From: Lactobacillus mulieris
GTDB taxonomy: Bacteria; Bacillota; Bacilli; Lactobacillales; Lactobacillaceae
Assembly (NCBI RefSeq): GCF_007095465.1
Contig: NZ_SDGL01000019.1
Location: 1-17,829, forward strand
Reading direction: 5' to 3'
Length of the DNA stretch: 17,829 nucleotides
Both the position numbers and the translations under genes were made by a program. Position 1 is the stretch's first letter; each line of letters opens with the position of its first letter. Shown here in pieces: positions 7,167-14,000 of the stretch. The notes beneath the pieces are model-generated. The model worked only from the letters and a program-made list of their open reading frames with translations. It did no database searches and was not told the DNA's origin.

Positions 7167-7196
7167 TTATTATCCCTCCTGGTATTAATTTATTTA

Positions 7197-7226
7197 AGAA
7201 TATCATATCTAAAAACTAGGGTGCAA
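7197..7226 (-). promoter_or_regulatory. Candidate promoter of the steT leader
   Basis: On the minus strand TTGCAC (7226-7221) lies 18 bases from TATTCT (7202-7197), which has an upstream TG (extended -10). Transcription would begin near 7190, about 25 bases before the leader-peptide ATG. The hexamers are only partial matches, so confidence is moderate. Confidence 0.5.
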
Positions 7227-7243
7227 GTAATAAGCGAAGGAAA

Positions 7244-8377
7244 TTATTCCCAACCTTCTACCGCAACTAAAGTAGTAAGAGTGGCTCCATAGTAATCATT
7301 TTTAGGTAAAGCTTTGCTGAAAATATATTTTTGGCTGACGAATAGGTTGTCATAGCCTTGGCCACGATATTGATTGACTGCATAAAAGATTGGAGCACTA
7401 AAGCTAGGTGATTGATTTTTGACTAAGCGTTCACCATTTAACTTGTAGCCACCAAAGACATTGTATTGTTTAGAAAAGTAATGCAATATACGCTTCTCCA
7501 CAAATTTTGCTTTGGGACTTTCACTTTTTGCTAACATAATTGGAACGCGACAAGCATTGTAGGCATAATAGCCATCATTTTTTCCGGCAATTGTTTTTGG
7601 TGCAACTGGTTTGGCATAATTTCTTCCTACCCAAGCAAAATCAGGAACTAATCCTGCTTTATGTTGTTTTGATAATTTTACTAATTTTTCTAGCATGGAG
7701 TCTTGGACAGCATACCATTGTTTATTCCCAGTCGTTTTAGCTAAGTTAGTAAAAACAAAAGGCAATACGTCAGAAGTTCTCATTAAGTTGGCATAGTAAG
7801 AATCTAATCTAACCCAATCCCCCGTTGTTAAGGCGCCAGTTTGTGGATTATACTCGTAACGTAAAATATCATTGGCTAGTTTTGCTTCTAGACTATGGTA
7901 ATAGTTTGCTTTTTGCGGCCATACTTTAGCAGCTGTATTTAAAGCAGTGGCGATATATAAGTCGCCATCAGTAGCGCTATTGTATTCACTGACCCACTTA
8001 CCATGATGGTTATAATATTGCTTCCACTGCATTAAACTAACTTTTTGAGTATGGTGGTCACCTACGTAGTCTTGATGTGCAAGATAATAATTTAGTAACT
8101 TATCAAATTCCGTCTCACTTGCCCAACCGCGTTTACCAGCTTTAGCTGTAATAATTAAGCCAAATCCTTGTGCTTCAGATAATGCAACAGGGTGCTTGTT
8201 TGTTCCAGCATTGACAAATACTTGATTTGAGTTCTTAGTAACTAAATAATTCTTTTTCCAATCTTGATATGTTTTTATCTGTATTTGTTCAGGATTTTTA
8301 GTTCTAATAAAGTAAAAAGTCGCAATATAATTTGCAATAATGATCGGTAAAATTACCCACATGATTTTTTGCTTCAT
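7244..8377 (-). CDS. Membrane-anchored GH8 family glycanase (YdaJ/BcsZ-like)
   Basis: This 377-residue protein has an N-terminal hydrophobic anchor (residues 5-23) and an extracellular glycoside hydrolase family 8 domain. Family 8 enzymes cleave beta-1,4 glycans such as cellulose, chitosan and lichenan. The family's catalytic regions are visible: Glu68 in SEAQGFGL (general acid) and Asp137 in SATDGDLYIATAL, with a conserved CRVPIML segment near residue 280. The ATG at 8377 is preferred over the one at 8389, because GGAGG lies five bases before it and the anchor then begins properly with MKQK. It starts 11 bases after the glycosyltransferase stop and is the last gene of the operon. By analogy with BcsZ, YdaJ and PssZ it should trim the polymer made by the upstream synthase. 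No clear terminator follows it. Confidence 0.85.
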   Translation of the reverse strand: MKQKIMWVILPIIIANYIATFYFIRTKNPEQIQIKTYQDWKKNYLVTKNSNQVFVNAGTNKHPVALSEAQGFGLIITAKAGKRGWASETEFDKLLNYYLAHQDYVGDHHTQKVSLMQWKQYYNHHGKWVSEYNSATDGDLYIATALNTAAKVWPQKANYYHSLEAKLANDILRYEYNPQTGALTTGDWVRLDSYYANLMRTSDVLPFVFTNLAKTTGNKQWYAVQDSMLEKLVKLSKQHKAGLVPDFAWVGRNYAKPVAPKTIAGKNDGYYAYNACRVPIMLAKSESPKAKFVEKRILHYFSKQYNVFGGYKLNGERLVKNQSPSFSAPIFYAVNQYRGQGYDNLFVSQKYIFSKALPKNDYYGATLTTLVAVEGWE

Positions 8378-8388
8378 GATATCCTCCA

Positions 8389-9699
8389 TTAATCATTAAA
8401 ACGCCGCGTTTTAACCCAAACAGTTTTATTTCTGTGAAAAAGATCATCTAATATAACGGAGCAAACTGCATGAACAGAAACTATGATAAATAATTGTGAA
8501 TAAGTAAAGTATGAAGCTAATCCAAGCCATATTTGGTGAGTGGTTGCTTGACCATACTGAGTTGACATAGCAGTATTGATTTGCAATAAATATAAAATAA
8601 TCATGAACAACCAATTGAGTAGTAATAATTGTGTGATTAAAATATTACTTTCTCCAAAGGTAAACGGAATTTGAAACTCTGGATTAAATAGACGAATAAT
8701 TAAGGCGATGACATTAGAAAAGAAAATCCAATCGGATAAAATAATAGCAGCATTAAACCAAAAGAAAGTACATGAATAATATAATGTTTCTAGTTTTACT
8801 CGCCAATTAGAGCAATCAAATAAATGAACAAAGTTATTAATGACCACTTGATAATTTCCCTTAGCCCAACGTAAGCGTTGGAAATAATAGTCATGTAATC
8901 GCTCAGGTTCTTGTTGAAACGCTTCGGAATTATATGCTAAGGCAATTAATTTACCTGATTGCATAATTTTAAATGAAATATCTGTATCTTCAGTTAAGGC
9001 TCCATTACGCCAACCACCGATTTCTTTAACAAAGTTTCGTTGGATTATGAAGTTAGTTCCAGGAATACGGCCAATTTGGAATAAATGCCAAATTCCACAA
9101 TGTTGGATACGTTGGGTAACAACAATTTCTTGATTAATACAACGAGTTAAGAAATTTTGTTCAGCATTTCTTGTTTTATTACGTCCGAAAACTGCCACAT
9201 ATTTTTGCGGATTTTCAAGTGCTTTTCTAACTAGGAAGTATAGTGCATTTTTTTCTGGCATTGCATCAGCATCATAAACTGCTAAGTAGTCACCTTTGGC
9301 AATTTTCAAGGCATCATTCAATACGCCAGCTTTACCACCAGTACCTTTGCGCTCAATAATTTGAATATGATAACCATTTTTTTGTGCTGATGCTGTCACT
9401 GACCGCATGACATCGGCAGTTTTATCTACACAATTATCGGCATAAAGTAATAATTCTAACTTATCTTTAGGATAATTTAAGTCTAATAAAGCTTGAGTAG
9501 TTTGGGCAATTACTAATTCCTCATTATGAGCAGGAACAATAATTGAAATTTTAGGATATTTTTTTAGTGGTTTTACATCAACCAAGACTTTTGATTGCTT
9601 TAACCAAAAGTGTGTTGCTCCACCAAGTGTAATCATTGACATCAATATTGAGAGCCAGATTGAAATAAGAGTTATTATCATCAATACTTCGCTAAGCAT
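8389..9699 (-). CDS. Processive family 2 glycosyltransferase (exopolysaccharide synthase)
   Basis: This 436-residue membrane protein is a family 2 polysaccharide synthase related to BcsA, PgaC and YdaM. An N-terminal membrane helix (residues 4-24) precedes the GT-A domain, with PAHNE at 56-60, the metal-binding DAD at 143-145, the catalytic-base motif TEDTD around Glu237-Asp238 and the processivity motif QRLRW at 274-278. At least three further membrane segments follow (about 308-330, 350-375 and 400-420). It polymerises and probably exports a beta-linked glycan across the membrane. It has no PilZ domain, so any c-di-GMP control would need a partner. The start overlaps the 52-codon gene by eight bases and has a strong AAGGAGG site. 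The sugar (glucose, GlcNAc or mannose type) cannot be decided from these motifs. Confidence 0.9.
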   Translation of the reverse strand: MLSEVLMIITLISIWLSILMSMITLGGATHFWLKQSKVLVDVKPLKKYPKISIIVPAHNEELVIAQTTQALLDLNYPKDKLELLLYADNCVDKTADVMRSVTASAQKNGYHIQIIERKGTGGKAGVLNDALKIAKGDYLAVYDADAMPEKNALYFLVRKALENPQKYVAVFGRNKTRNAEQNFLTRCINQEIVVTQRIQHCGIWHLFQIGRIPGTNFIIQRNFVKEIGGWRNGALTEDTDISFKIMQSGKLIALAYNSEAFQQEPERLHDYYFQRLRWAKGNYQVVINNFVHLFDCSNWRVKLETLYYSCTFFWFNAAIILSDWIFFSNVIALIIRLFNPEFQIPFTFGESNILITQLLLLNWLFMIILYLLQINTAMSTQYGQATTHQIWLGLASYFTYSQLFIIVSVHAVCSVILDDLFHRNKTVWVKTRRFND

Positions 9700-9850
9700 T
9701 TTGTTCCTCCTTTTCGTAGGAACTTTCTTTACTTAGAATTGTTTTTTCTACTCTAAAATAAATGACCCACTGACATACTAATAAGATGATGATTAATATT
9801 GCAAAAAGAATCGTAATGACATCGGCTAAAATAAAGAAGAAATTAACCAT
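9692..9850 (-). CDS. 52-residue single-pass membrane protein in the polysaccharide operon
   Basis: A 52-codon frame starts with ATG inside the last codons of the degenerate GGDEF gene (8-base overlap) and ends inside the start of the synthase gene (another 8-base overlap). An AAAGGGGG site precedes it. The product has a short N-terminus (MVNFFFILAD), one long hydrophobic helix to about residue 32 (ITILFAILIIILLV) and a charged, Glu/Lys-rich tail ending EKEEQNA. I do not recognise a family. Double overlap implies tight translational coupling and balanced stoichiometry with the synthase. A small accessory subunit of the synthase, comparable in role to IcaD/PgaD, is a reasonable guess. The tail's coding bases also supply the ribosome binding site of the synthase gene. 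Confidence 0.83.
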   Translation of the reverse strand: MVNFFFILADVITILFAILIIILLVCQWVIYFRVEKTILSKESSYEKEEQNA

Positions 9851-10712
9851 TTATTTCAGCCCCCTTTAAGTATTCAACAACTAAGTCAGTTTCCATATCA
9901 CGGGTCAAGTGACGTAAAGCGTGTTCTAATTCGGTATATGAACTTACATTAGTTTGATCTACTTTTAAGGTACCCCATTTAAATTGAGGATTGTGGTTTT
10001 CAACCTCTAATGCTTCTAGAGCTTGTTTAGTTTGCCTATTTTTATATATATAAGTATCTTCAGCTAAGGCATATGAAATAATCAAAAAAGTTGAATTGCC
10101 AATATAATATAGTTGTTCAGATGGAAAGCGCAATTGCTTTAAAACTTTTGAAATTCGTCTTAAAACAGTTTTGTATTCAATATCATGAAATTGCTTAAAT
10201 TGGTTACTATGAACCCAATGAACAGTTGCTAAGTGAATACGCAAGTTGGCTTCTTTTTCATTAGCAATAAATTTTGCTTCTTTGTGATATAGTTTTGCGG
10301 CATTATATGTCGTTTGTAATTTTACAACTGGATCATAATGTGAGAGGTAGCTTTCGATTGCGTTGCGATCACGGTCAATCCAGCCCCAATGTCCAATGAT
10401 TGTTTTAGCTAAAGCTGTAAGAGAAGCAACTAAAGGATAGGTAAGTAATAAAAGAATTTTTTGGGAATTATCGATAACAACGTAACCGATAAGTAAAATA
10501 GCTGCTCCTATAGTAGTTAACCCGATAATTAACCAGGTAATTAAGATTGTAGGGATTAAACTACCAGTAATAACTCCTAAAATAATTAATATTGCAGTTG
10601 AACTTAATACGAGTGGAGAAGCTAACCCAGCTAACCACATTAAAGCAGTGCATATGCATATAACTGCAGCTAGTGCTGTAATTCCAGCACTAACTAAATG
10701 TTTACGAATCAT
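9843..10712 (-). CDS. Membrane protein with degenerate GGDEF domain (YdaK/PssE-like)
   Basis: This 289-residue protein has about four membrane helices in its first 105 residues, then a cytoplasmic domain of about 180 residues. The domain's pattern (YKTVLRRISKVLKQLRFPSEQLYYIGNSTFLII) fits a GGDEF fold. The active-site GG[DE]EF is replaced by GNSTF, so it cannot be a diguanylate cyclase. The inhibitory RxxD site that lets degenerate relatives bind c-di-GMP is also not clearly kept: the aligned stretch is RFPSE. Its place at the head of a glycosyltransferase/GH8 operon matches YdaK of B. subtilis and PssE of Listeria, which are c-di-GMP receptors activating the synthase. Here it may bind another ligand or be purely structural. 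GGAGG lies 12 bases before the ATG, slightly far. The GGDEF assignment is by pattern and context and should be treated as probable. Confidence 0.7.
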   Translation of the reverse strand: MIRKHLVSAGITALAAVICICTALMWLAGLASPLVLSSTAILIILGVITGSLIPTILITWLIIGLTTIGAAILLIGYVVIDNSQKILLLLTYPLVASLTALAKTIIGHWGWIDRDRNAIESYLSHYDPVVKLQTTYNAAKLYHKEAKFIANEKEANLRIHLATVHWVHSNQFKQFHDIEYKTVLRRISKVLKQLRFPSEQLYYIGNSTFLIISYALAEDTYIYKNRQTKQALEALEVENHNPQFKWGTLKVDQTNVSSYTELEHALRHLTRDMETDLVVEYLKGAEING

Positions 10713-10761
10713 AATTGTTTATTTCCTCCATAAAACGTTAATCCCGTCCCCTAAACGGATA

Positions 10762-10767
10762 ATTATA
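10762..10767 (-). promoter_or_regulatory. Candidate -10 element of the polysaccharide operon
   Basis: TATAAT is present on the minus strand, about 50 bases before the ATG of the first operon gene. The -35 position 17 bases upstream (TTTTAG) is poor. The 5' leader would include a short imperfect hairpin (ATCCGT / ACGGGAT). Confidence 0.45.
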
Positions 10768-10818
10768 GAAAAATAAACAACCCCCTAAAAACATTATTTT
10801 ACGTTAAAAAGTATATAT

Positions 10819-10834
10819 GTAAATAAATATTTAC
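10819..10834. repeat. Short palindrome between divergent promoters
   Basis: GTAAATA-aa-TATTTAC is a perfect inverted repeat with 7-bp arms. A second, wider pair AAAGTA (10808-10813) and TACTTT (10832-10837) overlaps it. It is possibly an operator for the divergent genes, but AT-rich DNA yields such repeats by chance. Confidence 0.35.
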
Positions 10835-10927
10835 TTTGTTTTAATAAAATAGTTGGCGGTATTTATAACTACATAATTAATTGAAAGGATAATTATAACC
10901 CAATAGTTAGAAAACGTTTAACTCCAT

Positions 10928-10935
10928 GGGGGGGG
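10928..10935 (+). repeat. Eight-G homopolymer upstream of the adhesin promoter
   Basis: An uninterrupted run of eight G residues follows ACTCCAT and precedes TAAGG. It lies 24 bases upstream of the adhesin -35. In such AT-rich DNA this is conspicuous, and long G runs are known slippage sites. Confidence 0.9.
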
Positions 10936-10958
10936 TAAGGTTCAGGCTGTATACCACA

Positions 10959-10987
10959 TTGAAATAAGTAGCCAAATGTATTAATAT
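10959..10987 (+). promoter_or_regulatory. Candidate promoter of the giant adhesin
   Basis: TTGAAA (10959-10964) and TAATAT (10982-10987) are separated by 17 bases. The start would lie near 10994, about 40 bases before the ATG, with a strong GGGAGG ribosome binding site at 11023-11028 and seven-base spacing. Confidence 0.55.
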
Positions 10988-11035
10988 TGTCTTAGATGAA
11001 TAAATATATATAGAAATGTATTGGGAGGAATAATA

Positions 11036-14000
11036 ATGCTTTCTAAAAATAATAAAAAGATGAGGGCCATGAAAATGGCTACTGATCGACAACAACACTT
11101 TTCTTTGAGAAAGTTAAGTGTGGGGCTAGTTTCTGTGTTAATGGGGACCACAGTTTTTTTAACTAGCCAATCAATTACAGCGAAGGCTGATACTTTACCA
11201 GTTACTACTTCTTCAACAAGTTCTTCAGCTGATAATACAAGTCAGGAAGCAAGTTCAGAAAGTAGTGCAACTAATGAAAGTAAAGTAGCATCATCTTCTT
11301 CACAATCAACAGAAAGTGAAGCAAGTACTAGTCAATCAAGCAATAATAGCCAAAATACTAGTAAAGATGAAGTAGCTACTAATCAAGCAACTTCTGCTGA
11401 AAGTAGCAACACTGATAGTCAAGTAGCTAACAATAATACAACTGAATTAAAGGTAAGTGGGACAGAAAGAGCTGCAAATACCGATGCTTTGGCTGAAAGT
11501 AAAGCTACTAATGATGCGTCTGTTCAAGAAGTTTCTAATTGGAATGACTTTGATAGGGCATTAAGAAATTCTACGATTTCTACTATTAACATAAATGCAG
11601 ATTTTAGCAGTAATAATTATCAAAATAATGTAAGTCGTTATAATATTGCTTCACGTACATTAACGATTAATGGTAATGGCCATACTGTAGACATGGGATC
11701 AATTGGTTATTACATGAACCCTGCTGGTAATAAAACTGCAGATTGGACTATTAATAATGGTACTTTCTTTTCAAAGAGTGCTACTGGACCTTTTGCTTTC
11801 TTGACAGGTTATGACAGAAATTCCAAGATTGCTGAAGCTAGCGGTGCAGTTCACAGAATTACCTTAAATGATGTAACAATTTATGCTGGCCAAGCTGCAT
11901 ATGCTGTAAACGCAGAAATTGTTCTTTCTGGTACTGACAACTTAAATTCTGGTGCATCTTACTATTCAACACTTGCTAACAAGACTATATATACCGAAAC
12001 TGGTGGTAACAGATCTGGTGTTGAAGCGCAATGGATTACTATTAGTCCAAATGCTAATGTAACAGTTAACACAGACCATGGTGCAGTTTTAACAACTGAA
12101 CGTTCTGATAGTAACAATCGTAAAATTGAAGTTGGTGAAAACGCCACTTTAAACGCTAATTATTTACATACAACTTATGGTTTGCCAGATAATGGAACTA
12201 AAGTCGCAGTTTTATCAAATGGTGCTGACTACGGTACTGTGATTTTCCATGCAGGTTCAAATGCAACTTTCAGTATGCCTAACAATCGTGTCACTAACTT
12301 AAACGGTAATGGTAACTCTAGTTGGGGTGATGGCTCTGTTCTTTACTTAGGTGCTGCTAATACTACGATTGAAAAAGGCGCTACTGTAACTCTTAACAAC
12401 CCTAAGGAAGCCCAAACTGATAACTCAATCTTCCTTCGTAATGACGGTACCCAATTAAATGTCTTTGGTAAGTTAATTATCAATGATGGCGCTCGTGACT
12501 ATACTTTACGTATGGATAACAAGGTAACATTGAACGTTGGTCAAAAGCTTAGTGATAGCGATTTTAGCACTGATAATGGTCAAATGATTATTAACCGTGA
12601 TGGTGACTTCTATTTGAACAACGATGGTGGTGCTCTTTCACTTTGGGGACCAATTACTGTCAATGTTAATTCTGGTGCTCGTTTAGAAGTTAACTCAACT
12701 GGTATCAACAACGTAAGAGGTTCTGGGAATAGCCAAGCACTTTTAAGAGTTGGTGGCAGTAGCAAATTAAATGTTTACAAGCGTGGTACTTTTATTTTAA
12801 GAGATAGTAGTAACGGTACTTTATCATTAGTTAACCAATATGGTGCAAATGGTAACTTTAATTTCGATAACACTGCTGACGTAATTTTTGATATTAGTCA
12901 AAATGGCAGTAAAAACAGTCGTATCTTCTCATTACCTGGTCAATTAGTAGCAACTAACGACTCAGTACGTGCAATGCTTAACCCAACTTCAAGTATTACT
13001 AATATGGGTACTTTTAAGCGGGTTCAATTGCCATTAAATGGCTCAGGGACTATTACTGGTACCACTTTACACTCTGAATATCAACAAGCTGGTTATAACA
13101 ACATTGTAAGTATTAACAATGCTATCAGAAACGGTCAATTACGTTACCTCGAATTCTCAACTCGTGAAGTTAACAAGCCATCAATTACTGGTGAAGGTCA
13201 AGGCTTTACTGACAACGGTGCACAATTAAAGGGTAGCGTTGTAGATGAATCTACTGATACTGGTGCTGTTGCGGTAGTTTACGATTCAAATAACAATGAA
13301 TTAGGTCGCGGCAATGTTGATGATAATGGTAACTTTACTATTAACTTAGCTAAGCCACTCCTTAATAAAGAAGGTGTTCGCGTTAGAATCGAAACTCCAC
13401 GTGGTGCTGGTGCATTTGCAACCACAGTTGCTCCTTTAGGACCTACTGTTAAGAGTCCAATTACTGTTGGTCGTGATCAAAACTTAGTTGGTCAAGATGC
13501 AAGTCAATACATTACTAATAAAGATGCTATTTCTAACTTGAAGCCAGGTTCTACTACTTTTACTGATTCTGATTACGAACCAACATTTAGCAAGGCTACT
13601 TGGAAGAGTGTTGACTTTGATAAGAAGCAAGGTGTTATCACTGTAACTTATAAAGATAACACCACTACTGACTTGACTGTTGACTTAAACGTTAAGGATG
13701 TAATTACTGACGCTGACAAGTACACTCCTGAAGCAGGCACTATTAAAGTTGATAATAGCCATAAATTAGATGGCGATGATGCATATGATGCAATCACTAA
13801 TCACGATTCATTACCAGCTGACAAGACTACTGGCTACAATTGGGTAGTTGATGATACTCACCCAGCAGTTGATACTACTAAGCCTGGTGATCACAAGGGT
13901 TATGTTCAAGTAACTTATGAAGATGGTTCTAAGTCAGACCCAGTTGAAGTGACTGTTCACGTTATTGGGGACAATGAAAAATACAACGCAGTTTCTAAGA

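Larger units (their letters stand above)
10713..11035. other. Divergent intergenic regulatory region (323 bases)
   Basis: This AT-rich gap separates the polysaccharide operon (-) from the giant adhesin (+) and contains no credible gene. It holds a minus-strand -10 (10767-10762), a 7-bp-arm palindrome (10819-10834), an 8-G run (10928-10935), a plus-strand promoter (10959-10987) and ribosome binding sites at both ends. Two related AAAACGTT motifs (near 10733 and 10912) flank it; the second weakly resembles a CcpA cre site (10 of 14 positions). Confidence 0.7.

Noticed and set aside
7009..7190. T-box riboswitch upstream of steT
   Set aside because: The conserved T-box sequence (AGGGTGGnACCGCG type) and a stem I specifier architecture are absent; a translated leader peptide explains the region better.
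10907..10922. CcpA cre site near AAAACGTTTAAC
   Set aside because: Only about 10 of 14 consensus positions match and the flanking TG/CA ends are wrong, so it is not listed as a separate site.
10907..11098. 63-codon minus-strand open frame over the adhesin start
   Set aside because: It overlaps the adhesin promoter, ribosome binding site and signal peptide, has no ribosome binding site of its own and no recognisable product.
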